Assembly (NCBI GenBank): GCA_021296265.1
Contig: JAGWAT010000013.1
Span: forward strand, 2,606-65,981
Length of the DNA stretch: 63,376 nt
Direction: 5' to 3'
From: Alphaproteobacteria bacterium
GTDB taxonomy: Bacteria > Pseudomonadota > Alphaproteobacteria > TMED109
Shown here: positions 34,548 to 46,901 of the stretch, piece after piece
Position numbering within the stretch: position 1 is the first letter of the stretch
Layout: each line of letters begins with the position of its first letter
Notes under the pieces: generated by a model
Told to the model about the DNA's origin: nothing
Databases searched by the model: none
The model's input: only the letters and a program-made list of their open reading frames with translations
Position numbers and translations under genes: made by a program

Positions 34548-36397
34548 GGCTGTGACTGGCTCCACGGGATTTCATCGTCGGGCCCCGGCGCAACTACCTG
34601 CTCCATCGTCGCCGACGGAGGGGGATTATGGCGGTGCACCCAGGCCAGCTGGATTTGGACGGCGGCCTCCCAACCCGCTAGCGCAGCGTTGAGGCCGCCG
34701 TCAGGGAGCACAAACGGTTCCACGACGCGGCGGCTATCCCAACGGTCGGACGAGGCTCCTTCGTCGAGAAGCCCGGCAAGACCGCGGCCTTCCAGCCACG
34801 GACGGACGCTCGACGGGTCAACGGGGTCGCTCTGTGCATGTCTATTTAGGAGTTCCGTGCGCACTGCGTCAAGGTCCGGGACGGCGCGGAACGGCACTTC
34901 GGCGAATTTTTCCTCGACGTGGTCAAGGAGTTCGGGCACGTTGATGACGGCCTGCACGATCGACCGTTCGCGGCGCGCGGCTCCCTGATTCAGTTGCGCG
35001 TCGCGATGGCGCTCGGTCACCAGCCGGTCAGGGCCACGCATCGCGAAGCGTTCGCGGACGCGCACCGGCGGGCTCGGCGGCCGGCGCGCGGACCCGGTGC
35101 CCGGCGCGCGGGTCTCCAGCGTGCCGTGGCAGGTCTCCTGGTAGCGGCGCGCGAACTCCTCGTGGTACGCATTGCGGACCGCGTGGTCGTCGATCGTCTG
35201 GACCAGTCGCTTCAGCCGCTCCTGAAAATGGACCTTGCGTTCCGGCGTATCAAGTGTTTCTCGGGCGTATTCGGTCTCCCAGGCCAGGTCGACCAAGGGG
35301 CGGGCGTTCGCCGCGACCTCCCGGAACGCATCGGCGCCCCGGCTGCGCACCAGCGAATCGGGATCCTCGCCCGCCGGTAGGAAGGCGAAACGCAGGGAAC
35401 GGCCCGCCGCAAGCGACGGCAGGACGGTCTCCATGGCCCGGATGGCGGCCGCCCGCCCGGCGGCGTCGCCGTCCATGCAGAGCACGGGCTCATCGTGCAA
35501 TTGCCAGGCAACCCGCATCTGGTCGCTCGTGAGCGCGGTCCCGAGAGGGGCGACCGTCGCCTCGAACCCGTGCATGGAGAGGGCGATCACATCCATGTAG
35601 CCCTCCACCACGTAGAGTGCGCCCGCCGCCCGCACGGCCTGTCGGGCCTGATGCAGGTTGTACAGCGTGCGGCCTTTGTCGAAGACGATGGTTTCTCTTG
35701 AATTCAGGTACTTGGCCGGAGTCTTGGGATCAAGCGCGCGGCCACCGAACGCCACGACCTTGCCAAGACGGTCAGCGATCGGGAACGTCACGCGATCGCG
35801 AAAGAAGGGGTAGGTGCGTCCGCGATCGTCGCGACCGAGGAGACCGGCATCCAGCTGCCCATCGTCGGAGATCCCTGCTGCCCGCATTCGCTTGGCAAGG
35901 TCGCGGCCGTGTTGCGGCGCGTAGCCAAGCCCGAATGCTTTCGCTTCCGCCCCCTGAATTCCCCGGGCCTTGAGATACTCCCGTGCCGCGCGTCCAGCGG
36001 GCGCCCGGAGTTCAGTCTCGAAGTAAGCCTGGGCCGCGTCAAGTGCCTCGCGCGCTCGCCGCCACCGGCGCTCACGCTCCGGGTCCACCGGACCGCCGGT
36101 ACGCGGTACCTCCATGCCCGCGTGTGCCGCCACCTTCCGCACCGCATCCATGAAGGCGAGGTTCTCGGTCGCCATCACGAAATTGACGGCCGTCCCCGAC
36201 GCCTTGCAGCCGAAACAGTGGTAGAAGCCCTTGGCTTCGTCCACGTGAAAGGACGGGGTCTTCTCGTCGTGGAACGGGCACAGGCCCTTGAACCGGCCGC
36301 TCCCCGCCGCCTTGAGGCGGACGGTCTGGCCGACGATCGCGGCGATCGGGGCGCGGGATTTGAGTTCCTCGAGAAAGCTGTCGGGCAGTCTCGCCAC
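34544..36397 (-). CDS. dnaG: DNA primase
   Basis: 617 residues. N-terminal zinc-binding domain with [11 protein letters not shown]...[13 protein letters not shown] polymerase core with the Toprim segment [17 protein letters not shown] and DGDAAGRAA acidic site; C-terminal helicase-binding part ending near the rpoD start. It makes RNA primers for the lagging strand. Length is typical. It lies 12 bases after yqeY. Confidence 0.96.
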   Translation of the reverse strand: MARLPDSFLEELKSRAPIAAIVGQTVRLKAAGSGRFKGLCPFHDEKTPSFHVDEAKGFYHCFGCKASGTAVNFVMATENLAFMDAVRKVAAHAGMEVPRTGGPVDPERERRWRRAREALDAAQAYFETELRAPAGRAAREYLKARGIQGAEAKAFGLGYAPQHGRDLAKRMRAAGISDDGQLDAGLLGRDDRGRTYPFFRDRVTFPIADRLGKVVAFGGRALDPKTPAKYLNSRETIVFDKGRTLYNLHQARQAVRAAGALYVVEGYMDVIALSMHGFEATVAPLGTALTSDQMRVAWQLHDEPVLCMDGDAAGRAAAIRAMETVLPSLAAGRSLRFAFLPAGEDPDSLVRSRGADAFREVAANARPLVDLAWETEYARETLDTPERKVHFQERLKRLVQTIDDHAVRNAYHEEFARRYQETCHGTLETRAPGTGSARRPPSPPVRVRERFAMRGPDRLVTERHRDAQLNQGAARRERSIVQAVINVPELLDHVEEKFAEVPFRAVPDLDAVRTELLNRHAQSDPVDPSSVRPWLEGRGLAGLLDEGASSDRWDSRRVVEPFVLPDGGLNAALAGWEAAVQIQLAWVHRHNPPPSATMEQVVAPGPDDEIPWSQSQP

Positions 36398-36409
36398 AAC
36401 CTGCCCGGC

Positions 36410-36877
36410 TCAGGCCCCGAGCCGGCGACGGGCTTCGCGCCGGGCACGCGCCAGGTCCTCGGCATTGGTGCAGACCTTGCGCAACTCCGCCATCGTGCGG
36501 CCCAGGTCCCGGATGGAACGTGCCTGCGCCGCCCCGAGCGCCTGCTCGACCGCCCGCACCATCTCGGTTTCGTTCATCGGTTCGGGGAGATACCCCGCCA
36601 GTACGGCCCGCTCCGCGCGCCGCAGCTCGCGGACACGGGGGTCGCCGTCCACGCCACCCGCGGCGCCGGCGGCTTCTTCGCAGTGACAGTGGAGACGCCG
36701 GATCAGGTCCTGGACGGCAGTGTCATCGATGCCGGCTTCGCCCTCCGGCAGATCGGCTTCCGCGTCATCGATCGCCGCGAGCACGAGCCGAAGCGTGGCA
36801 GTCCGCGCGCTGTCCTGCGCACGTACAGCGGCCTTGAGATCGGCGCGCAGGCGTTCGCGTACATTCGTTTGTTGCAT
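36410..36877 (-). CDS. GatB/YqeY family protein
   Basis: 155 residues from the ATG at 36877. Helical protein with MQQTNVRERLRADLKAAVRAQD, LRLVLAAIDDAEAD, VLAGYLPEPMNETEM and GRTMAELRKVC, matching the YqeY family related to the tail domain of GatB. The exact role is unknown; tRNA-dependent amidation or tRNA handling is suspected. Genes of this family commonly precede dnaG and rpoD. A longer upstream frame to 37489 runs into carA on the other strand and is rejected. Confidence 0.9.
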   Translation of the reverse strand: MQQTNVRERLRADLKAAVRAQDSARTATLRLVLAAIDDAEADLPEGEAGIDDTAVQDLIRRLHCHCEEAAGAAGGVDGDPRVRELRRAERAVLAGYLPEPMNETEMVRAVEQALGAAQARSIRDLGRTMAELRKVCTNAEDLARARREARRRLGA

Positions 36878-36929
36878 GGTGAGGCGGCCCACACCGTTCA
36901 GCGCCCGCGGGCGGCGGCACGAACCGTGC

Positions 36930-36935
36930 ATTATA
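36930..36935 (-). promoter_or_regulatory. candidate -10 box of the yqeY-dnaG-rpoD operon
   Basis: On the minus strand a perfect TATAAT lies 53 bases before the yqeY ATG. No good -35 hexamer is seen 16-18 bases further upstream, so the call rests on the -10 match and its position. Confidence 0.4.
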
Positions 36936-36984
36936 CAGCCAGCCCGGTTCGAATGCCGGGCCCCCGCGTGCTCCCCGTACCGTC

Positions 36985-37012
36985 TTGCATTTTTCGGGGC
37001 CGACCGTAGTTT
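36985..37012 (+). promoter_or_regulatory. candidate promoter of carA
   Basis: TTGCAT (36985-36990) and TAGTTT (37007-37012) are separated by 16 bases and end 39 bases before the carA ATG. Both are moderate matches to the housekeeping consensus. Confidence 0.35.
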
Positions 37013-37051
37013 CTTGGCAATCCCGGATGATCCGGGGCACCCAGGAAATCG

Positions 37052-38226
37052 ATGACCCAGCCCGGATCTCCCCCCCGAGTTCCCGGATGCGCGGACTCGG
37101 GGATGCTGGTGCTCGCCGACGGTACCGTGTTCCGGGGCCGCGGGTGGGGCAATACCGGCCGCGCCGTAGGCGAGGTGTGCTTCAACACCTCGATGTCCGG
37201 CTATCAGGAAGTGATGACCGACCCGAGCTACGCGGGCCAAATCATCACGTTCACGTTCCCGCACATCGGGATCGTCGGTTGCAATGCGACCGACCACGAA
37301 GCCGCATTGCCGGCCGCGCGGGGTGCCATCTTCCGGGCCGATCCGACGCCGCCCTCGAACTGGCGCAGCGAGCGGCCGCTCAACACGTGGCTGCGCGAAG
37401 TCGGCATCGTCGGCCTCTCCGGCATTGACACGCGCGCGCTGACCCTCCGGATCCGCGCGGGCGGCGCTCCCGCAGGCGTAATCGCGCACGAACCCGACGG
37501 CGAATTCGACATCGAGCGCCTGGTGAGCGAGGCGGCCGCGTGGCCGGGGCTGGCAGGCATGGATCTGGCCCGCGAGGTCACGTGCCGCGAGCCATACACC
37601 TGGACCACAGGGCTATGGTCCGGACTCGCGCGCACGCCGGTCCCCGCGGCCGACGCGGTCCCCATCGTCGCCGTCGACTACGGGGTCAAGCGCAATATTC
37701 TCCGCCTGCTCGTCGACCGAGGGCTCACCCCGACCGTGGTGCCGGCCACGGAGTCCGCCGAGGCGATTCTCGCCCGTCGCCCAGCCGGCATTTTCCTGTC
37801 GAACGGCCCGGGCGATCCCGCGGCCACCGCCGAGTACGCGGTGCCGGTGATCCGCAGTCTGATCGACTCGGGCCTGCCGCTGTTCGGAATCTGCCTGGGT
37901 CACCAGCTGCTCGCCCACGCGCTCGGCGCGCGCACCGAGAAGATGCACCAGGGGCACCGGGGTGCGAACCAGCCGGTCCTCGACCGCGCCACCGGCAAGG
38001 TCGAGATCACCAGTCAGAACCACGGGTTTGTCGTATGCCGCGAGGGGCTTCCGGAAACCCTGGAAGAAACGCATACCTCGCTGTTCGACGGCTCCATCGA
38101 GGGCATTCGCCTGCGCGGCAGGCCGGTTTCAGGCGTCCAGTACCACCCGGAGGCGTCACCGGGACCGCGCGACTCCGCCTATCTGTTCGACCGCTTCCGA
38201 TCGCAGATCGTTAAGGCCGCCCGCTG

Positions 38227-38227
<1 letters not shown>
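37052..38227 (+). CDS. carA: carbamoyl-phosphate synthase small subunit
   Basis: 391 residues. The N-terminal domain has [41 protein letters not shown] and [11 protein letters not shown]. The C-terminal class I glutamine amidotransferase has the nucleophile in [11 protein letters not shown] and the His/Glu pair in [14 protein letters not shown]. It makes ammonia from glutamine for CarB, feeding pyrimidine and arginine synthesis. AGGAAA precedes the ATG and the stop overlaps carB as ATGA-type coupling. Confidence 0.96.
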
Positions 38228-41487
<3,260 letters not shown>

Positions 41488-41540
41488 AGATGCGGTGACC
41501 GGAACCGTCTGCACGCTGAACCCGACGCAGGAATTCACAG

Positions 41541-42017
41541 ATGCCGAAAGTGCCCATGACCGAGGAAGGCTATCGCGCGCTCCGACAGGAACTCGACGTT
41601 CTGAAGAACGAGCAGCGTCCGGCCATCATTGCTGCCCTGGCGGAGGCGCGCGCCCACGGCGATCTCTCGGAGAATGCGGAATACCACGCCGCCAAGGAAA
41701 AGCAAGGACGAATCGAGGCGCGGATCGCGATGCTGTCCCGCCGGCTGGGCATGGCCGAGGTCATCCGTGCGGAAGAGCTGACGGGAGACGAGGTACGGTT
41801 CGGCGCATGGGTCACGATTCGCGACACCGCCAACGGGGTCGAGGACAGCTACCAGATCGTGGGCAGCGACGAGGCCAATCTCGACCTCGACCAGATTTCC
41901 CTCGAATCGCCGATTGCAAAGGCCCTGCTGGGCAAACGCAAGGGCATGTCGGTCGAGGTGGAAACCCCGGGGGGGACATGCAGCTACATCGTCACCGAGG
42001 TTTCCTATCGACGCTGA
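41541..42017 (+). CDS. greA: transcription elongation factor GreA
   Basis: 158 residues. N-terminal coiled coil MTEEGYRALRQELDVLKNEQRPAIIAALAEAR with the acidic tip region HGDLSENAEYHAAKEKQ that reaches into the polymerase channel, and a C-terminal FKBP-like domain ending SYIVTEVSYRR. It rescues backtracked RNA polymerase by stimulating transcript cleavage. It lies 53 bases after carB and just before trxB. Confidence 0.96.
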   Translation: MPKVPMTEEGYRALRQELDVLKNEQRPAIIAALAEARAHGDLSENAEYHAAKEKQGRIEARIAMLSRRLGMAEVIRAEELTGDEVRFGAWVTIRDTANGVEDSYQIVGSDEANLDLDQISLESPIAKALLGKRKGMSVEVETPGGTCSYIVTEVSYRR

Positions 42018-42027
42018 TCTCCCGGCC

Positions 42028-42990
42028 ATGAACGACACGCGCGACTGCCCAGTTCTCATCATCGGTTCCGGACCGGCGGGATGGACCGCCGCGATCTACG
42101 CCGCCCGGGCCGCGCTGGCGCCGATCGTGATCCGCGGGCTGCAGCCGGGCGGGCAGCTCACGATCACGACGGATGTCGAGAACTACCCCGGGTTTGCCGA
42201 AGTCGTGCAGGGGCCGTGGCTGATGGAACAGATGGAGGCTCAGGCGCGGGCCGTGGGGGTGGACATCGTCGACGACATCGTGACGTCGATCGACCTGGGT
42301 CGTCATCCGTTCGTCTGCACCGGCGAGGGCGGCACCCGCTACCGGGGCCAGACAGTCGTGCTCGCCACCGGCGCCAGCGCCCGCTGGCTGGGCCTCGAAT
42401 CCGAGCAGAAGTACCGCGGACACGGGGTGTCCGCCTGTGCGACCTGCGACGGGTTCTTCTTCCGGGGCAAGGAGGTCGCCGTGGTCGGCGGCGGCAACAC
42501 CGCGGTCGAGGAGGCCCTGTTCCTCACCAAGTTTGCATCCAAGGTCACGCTGGTTCACCGACGGGATTCGCTCCGGGCCGAACGGATCCTGCAGGACCGG
42601 CTCATGGCCAACGACCGCATCGCGATCGCGTGGAACAACGTGATCGAAGAGATCCTGGGCGATGCCGACGGGCAGACCGTAGCCGGCGCGCGGCTTCGCT
42701 CCACCAACGGCGGCGGGTCCCGTGACCTGGCTGTCGAGGGCGTGTTTATCGCCATCGGCCACGACCCCAACACGGCGTTGGTGCGCGATCAGGTGGAAAC
42801 CGACGCCGACGGCTACATCAAGGCGCGCCCGGGCAGCACGGCCACCAGCATCCCCGGCTTCTTCGCCGCCGGCGACGTCCAGGACAAGGTATTTCGTCAG
42901 GCCGTGACGGCGGCCGGCCAGGGCTGCATGGCGGCCCTGGAGGCGGAGCGCTTCCTGGCGGAAGCGGCCCAGTGCAGGAAGGCTTCGTGA
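42028..42990 (+). CDS. trxB: thioredoxin-disulfide reductase
   Basis: 320-residue FAD/NADPH enzyme that keeps thioredoxin reduced. Features in order: FAD motif IIGSGPAGWTAAIYAARA, GGQLTITTDVENYPGF, redox-active CATCDGFFFRG, NADPH motif VVGGGNTAVEEALFLT with HRRDSLRAE, and the C-terminal FFAAGDVQDKVFRQAVTAAGQGC. The ATG at 42028 follows greA by 10 bases. The stop overlaps the LysR GTG as GTGA. Confidence 0.96.
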   Translation: MNDTRDCPVLIIGSGPAGWTAAIYAARAALAPIVIRGLQPGGQLTITTDVENYPGFAEVVQGPWLMEQMEAQARAVGVDIVDDIVTSIDLGRHPFVCTGEGGTRYRGQTVVLATGASARWLGLESEQKYRGHGVSACATCDGFFFRGKEVAVVGGGNTAVEEALFLTKFASKVTLVHRRDSLRAERILQDRLMANDRIAIAWNNVIEEILGDADGQTVAGARLRSTNGGGSRDLAVEGVFIAIGHDPNTALVRDQVETDADGYIKARPGSTATSIPGFFAAGDVQDKVFRQAVTAAGQGCMAALEAERFLAEAAQCRKAS

Positions 42991-43895
42991 CGGAACCGCC
43001 ACACCTCGACTGGGACCGGCTCCGGGTATTCCGCGTGGTGGCGGACGCAGGTTCGTTCACGCGCGCCGGCGAAACGCTCCGCCTGTCGCAGGGTGCGATC
43101 AGCCGCCAGATTCGCTCGCTGGAGGACAGCCTCGGCGTCACGCTGTTCCAGCGCCACGCCCGCGGGCTCGTGCTGACGGAGCAGGGCAAGATTCTCCGGC
43201 GCACCGCCCGGGACGTGTTCGATCGTATTTCCCGCATGGAGGCACAGCTCGACCACAACCGCGAACGCCCCCGCGGCCCCCTTCGCGTCACCACGACCGT
43301 GGGGTTCGGCTCGGTCTGGCTGCCCTCCCAGATCAACGAGTTCCTCGACCGGTACCCGGAAATCAACCTGTCGCTGCTGATCGACGATTCGGAAGTGGAC
43401 GTCCACCTTCTCAAGGCCGATGTCGCGATCAGGATGGCGCCGCCCCGCCACCCGAACCTGATCCAGCGCCATCTCTTCACCGGCCACATCGCGATCTACG
43501 CGGCGCCGTCGTACCTGCGCCGGTTCGGGACGCCACAGACGCTCGAAGACCTCCTCGACCACCGCATCGTCACCTACGGGGAGCAGGCCTCGCTGCCGTT
43601 TCCCGGGGTGAACTGGCTGGGGGATGCCCTGCGCGAACTGGACCCCCACTTCGAACCCACGTTCACGCTGAACAATCTGGTCGGCATTGTCCGCTCGGTG
43701 GAATGGGGCGCCGGCATCGCAGCCCTGCCGACCCTGCTTGTTCACCAGATGGGGAGCTGCGAGCACATCATGCGCGAGCTCGAGGGACCGTTGATCGAAG
43801 CCTACTTCGTCTACCCCGAAGTTCTCCGGAACACGCTCCGCGTAAACGTGTTCCGGGACTTTTTGCTGGAAAAGATCCGCGAGGTCAGGCTCTAG
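42987..43895 (+). CDS. LysR family transcriptional regulator next to trxB
   Basis: 302 residues from the GTG at 42987. N-terminal winged helix-turn-helix: DRLRVFRVVADAGSFTRAGETLRLSQGAISRQIRSLE, then a substrate-binding domain (LRVTTTVGFGSVWLPSQINEFL and later GIVRSVEWGAGIAALP). A trxB-lysR pair with this coupling is common in Alphaproteobacteria. The effector and target are unknown; a thiol or redox signal is a reasonable guess. An in-frame start 15 bases upstream is less likely. Confidence 0.9.
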   Translation: MTEPPHLDWDRLRVFRVVADAGSFTRAGETLRLSQGAISRQIRSLEDSLGVTLFQRHARGLVLTEQGKILRRTARDVFDRISRMEAQLDHNRERPRGPLRVTTTVGFGSVWLPSQINEFLDRYPEINLSLLIDDSEVDVHLLKADVAIRMAPPRHPNLIQRHLFTGHIAIYAAPSYLRRFGTPQTLEDLLDHRIVTYGEQASLPFPGVNWLGDALRELDPHFEPTFTLNNLVGIVRSVEWGAGIAALPTLLVHQMGSCEHIMRELEGPLIEAYFVYPEVLRNTLRVNVFRDFLLEKIREVRL

Positions 43896-44045
43896 CCCCA
43901 GCCGGGAATTCCGGCCAAGCGCCGAGACCGTCAAGCGTGTCGTGGTGGAATTCCGTGGGAGGGCGGGAGCGGCGCAGGCGGAGGGTGGACAGCGACGGAC
44001 GTGCAGGATGCACAGAAACCGACCGCCTCTTCCATCACTTGCAGT

Positions 44046-44447
44046 TCATTGGGGGAGGATTCCGGGAACCAGTCCCAAGTGTTCGACCATCGGCAGGAAG
44101 TCACGGTCGGAGAACAGCAACGGAACCGATTCGTCGATGCAGAAGGAACCAATGACCACGTCCACGGTCTTGCGTACGGTGACGCCGGCCGTGCGTAGCG
44201 CTCGATAGCGACTGGCCACCCGCTCCGCCCGCCTGCTCCCGAGCAGATCGAAAGACGGAAGCCTCGAGAGGGCACGCTTTGCGGACGCGAAGTCCAATTC
44301 ATCCCGGAACCCCTGGAGCACCTCCACCAGAATCAGATCTCCCGTCGCTGCGACATCGGTGCCGAGCAACGTGTCCAGATGGTCGGTTTCCCGGGTGAGC
44401 CGGCCGTTGAAATAATCGATCCAGATGCTGGAATCGACCAAGATCAT
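44046..44447 (-). CDS. vapC: VapC-type PIN-domain toxin
   Basis: 133 residues from the ATG at 44447. PIN fold: MILVDSSIWIDYFNG with the first aspartate, LILVEVLQGFRDE, VRKTVDVVIGSFCI with acidic residues, and LLFSDRDFLPM with the last. PIN toxins are magnesium-dependent RNases, often cutting initiator tRNA or rRNA. The ATG overlaps the antitoxin stop as ATGA. A longer frame upstream runs through the antitoxin gene and is rejected. All four acidic positions look intact, so it is probably active. Confidence 0.88.
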   Translation of the reverse strand: MILVDSSIWIDYFNGRLTRETDHLDTLLGTDVAATGDLILVEVLQGFRDELDFASAKRALSRLPSFDLLGSRRAERVASRYRALRTAGVTVRKTVDVVIGSFCIDESVPLLFSDRDFLPMVEHLGLVPGILPQ

Positions 44448-44638
44448 CCGTCCCGCCTCATTTCCTCCAGATCGCCGGTCCACCGCAGCTTGCCGCGCAA
44501 GCCACGGATCTCTTCCTGTTCTTTCAGACGGACGAGCGCGGCCAAGCCCAGCTCGACGGCCTCGCGCTTGGTCTTCGCTCCGGTGGCACGCATCGCGCAA
44601 TCGAGAAGGTCATCGTCGATGACAATGTTCGTACGCAT
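44444..44638 (-). CDS. vapB: VapB-type antitoxin (DUF2191)
   Basis: 64 residues. MRTNIVIDDDLLDCAMRATGAKTKREAVELGLAALVRLK is the ribbon-helix-helix DNA-binding part of DUF2191/VapB; the tail RGLRGKLRWTGDLEEMRRD would wrap the toxin. The pair would repress its own promoter, which should lie in the AT-rich bases upstream of 44638. Standard type II toxin-antitoxin layout, antitoxin first. Confidence 0.9.
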   Translation of the reverse strand: MRTNIVIDDDLLDCAMRATGAKTKREAVELGLAALVRLKEQEEIRGLRGKLRWTGDLEEMRRDG

Positions 44639-44805
44639 TGGTGGGACCTCCCATCGCGTGTGTATCGAAGGAGCTATTTATACACCATATTGCTGACAAA
44701 AAAGGGAGGAGATGCCGCAAGGACGGCGGGCCCAGCGTTGCCCGGCTCCAGCACAGATACAGGCCACGGCTTGTGTTGTATTCGGAAATAATTCTGGAGC
44801 TCGAC

Positions 44806-45233
44806 ATGCAAACAACCCATCTGCGTAAGGTCGGCGGCTCAGTCATGCTCGCCATGCCCCGGCGCTTCTCGACCTACTGAAGCTCCGTGTCGGCCCGAGC
44901 GGTTGATAAGGCACTGACCAGGTTCGAAGTTGTGGTCTCCGAAGCGTCGGTTGAAGAGCTTGCGGACGTGTTGATGCGGGAAAACTCGACCGCTACATCT
45001 CACTGCCAGATCGTGAAGAATTCCATCGACGCCTGCTCCAAGTGACGACCATGGTCTCCGTGCTGTCAGAAATCCACGACTGCAAAGACCCGAAAGACAG
45101 CCGTTTTCTGGCCTTGGCCCATGATTCGCAGAGCGGCTGTATCATCAGTGGCAACGAACATCTGATGGCAATGAATCCGTGGCGCGGAATCGAGATTGTC
45201 GCTCCAGGAGCCTTCCTCGCGCTAGTCGGGTAA
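44806..45233 (+). pseudogene. collapsed AbrB-type antitoxin / PIN toxin pair
   Basis: ATG 44806 starts QTTHLRKVGGSVMLAMP, the N-terminus of a SpoVT-AbrB antitoxin. One C lost from the C run near 44856 throws the frame off; in the other frame ALLDLLKLRVG follows. Then the antitoxin's second half and the toxin's first part are missing, and a PIN-like body begins: ARAVDKALTRFEVVVSEASVEELADVLMRE. A second frame break lies in the A run near 44983; the rest reads LDRYISLPDREEFHRRLLQ and VLSEIHDCKDPKDSRFLALAHD, ending NPWRGIEIVAPGAFLALVG at 45233. A deletion plus two indels, so it is clearly dead. Confidence 0.8.
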
Positions 45234-45905
45234 CAGACTGATCGACGTTAGAGACGGGCACCGGATGGCGCTCCTCAGGGAGTTCCGTGGGTTGGACCAC
45301 ACGATCAGCTTCGGCCTCAAACCGCAGACGCCGGCTTTCGTGATGACGTCGAGCGATTCCGGGTCGAGGCGGGCGCATCCTTGCCGATGTGGTGTTCGTC
45401 TCGGTCGCGGGCGCTTCCCATTTCGAGGGACCCAGAGGAGACACCGGGCAACAGCAACGGGTTCGGAGGGCGGAGGGCGTCAGGCGATCCCGCTCAAACG
45501 CTGCGCTGGCTTCATTCCCTGCTACGGCTGGGCTATCAGCAAATCAAGAATCCGGAAGCGTGCCCTATTGAACGGGCCGCAGGGCGGGAGCCAGGGACGC
45601 ACCTGCTGCTGTATCGCCCGGTATTGTTGGGACGTCTTGCGATGGGTTCACGGGAATCCAACGACGGTCCCCGTGGTCGACAGTTGGAGTGTCGACAATT
45701 GGCCACCGGGCAAGCGCCTCGGTTGACGGCGCGGGGCTATCCGACGCTCCTGATGACGGTTGTGACGCCAACGATGCCACCATCCGTTGGGCTGCAGCAT
45801 ACTGGATGGTCGCACTCCGGCTTGGCTACGAGACCCCAAGCTTCACTCGCGGTTGTACCCGAGGAAGAGGCCCAATCCCGCCGCACTCGGGGCGGCCTGT
45901 TCTGC
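45234..45905. other. about 670 bases without a supported gene
   Basis: It lies between the dead toxin-antitoxin remnant and msrP. Frames on both strands are open but lack known motifs and have unlike-protein composition. Part of it may be eroded coding DNA; I cannot assign it. Confidence 0.4.
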
Positions 45906-46874
45906 CTACCGGTACAGACTCGGGTCGGTATTGCCGTCGTACAGCGACGCCACCCACTCCCCGTAGCCGTTGAAAAGCTGCGTCGGGATCCGTCTCCCGG
46001 CCCCGAGGTCCTTCTCGGTTGCCTGGCTCCAGCGCGGGTGCGGCACATCCGGATTGACGTTCGCCCAGAAGCCGTACTCCTTTGCATTCATCTCTTCCCA
46101 GAAGCTGAGCGGACGCTCGGACGTGAAGGTGAACCGGACGATGGACTTGATGGACTTGAAGCCGTACTTCCACGGCACTGCGAGGCGCAGCGGCGAGCCG
46201 TTCTGCCGGGGCAGCGGCTTCCCATAGAGACCCGTGACCAAGAACGCCAGCTCGTGGGTCGCCTCCGCCATCGTGAGGCCTTCCACGTACGGCCACGGGT
46301 ACCAGTCCTGGCGCTGGCCCTTGGCAGTGTCCGGGTCCAGGAACGTCTCCATCGCCACGTACCGGGCGTTGGCGGTGGGGTTCGCGAAGCGCACGAATTC
46401 CCGGAACGGGAAACCGGACCACGGGACGACCATCGACCACGCCTCTACACAGCGGTGCCGGTAAATCCGTTCCTCGAGCGGCATCTGGCTTAGCAAGTCA
46501 TCGATCGCGATGGTCATGGGGGATTCGACCTCGCCGTCGATCCGCACTTCCCACGGCCGGATCTTCAGAGCCTGGGCGGCCTTCCAGATCTCCTTGCTGG
46601 TGCCGAATTCGTAGAAGTTGTTGTACCGCGTGGCCCAGCGTTCCGATGTCAGCTCCCGTCCCTCACCGGCCATGAAACGTTCGTTGCGCGCCACCGGGTA
46701 CAGCCCGGCACTCGGATCGTCCAATTCCGTAGCCGCGAACGCGAGCCCCGGAGCGGCCGCCGCGATGCTCCCCGCGGCCAGTCCCCGGATGATCTGACGC
46801 CGATTGAGGAAGACGCTTTCGGGCGTGACGGCGCTCTCGGGAAGTTCCCAGCCTCTCGGAATGTAAATCGCCAT
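45906..46874 (-). CDS. msrP: methionine-sulfoxide reductase catalytic subunit MsrP
   Basis: 322 residues of the sulfite-oxidase molybdenum fold. The Tat signal is FLNRRQIIRGLAAGSIAAAAPG. The pterin-molybdenum cysteine is in YRHRCVEAWSMVVPW, and the GSPLRLAVPWKYGFKSIKSIV segment closes the site. The enzyme repairs oxidised methionines in periplasmic proteins. Its usual heme partner MsrQ is not adjacent; the neighbour is a molybdopterin oxidoreductase 27 bases upstream. MsrQ may be elsewhere. Confidence 0.92.
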   Translation of the reverse strand: MAIYIPRGWELPESAVTPESVFLNRRQIIRGLAAGSIAAAAPGLAFAATELDDPSAGLYPVARNERFMAGEGRELTSERWATRYNNFYEFGTSKEIWKAAQALKIRPWEVRIDGEVESPMTIAIDDLLSQMPLEERIYRHRCVEAWSMVVPWSGFPFREFVRFANPTANARYVAMETFLDPDTAKGQRQDWYPWPYVEGLTMAEATHELAFLVTGLYGKPLPRQNGSPLRLAVPWKYGFKSIKSIVRFTFTSERPLSFWEEMNAKEYGFWANVNPDVPHPRWSQATEKDLGAGRRIPTQLFNGYGEWVASLYDGNTDPSLYR

Positions 46875-46901
46875 GGTGTTCTCCTGTCTGGACCGGGCTG
46901 C

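Noticed and set aside
36410-37489. 359-codon extension of the yqeY frame
   Set aside because: It runs antisense through carA and lacks conservation before the ATG at 36877.
45381-46493. 370-codon plus-strand frame opposite msrP
   Set aside because: Most of it is antisense to msrP, which has clear molybdoenzyme motifs; the rest has no motif.
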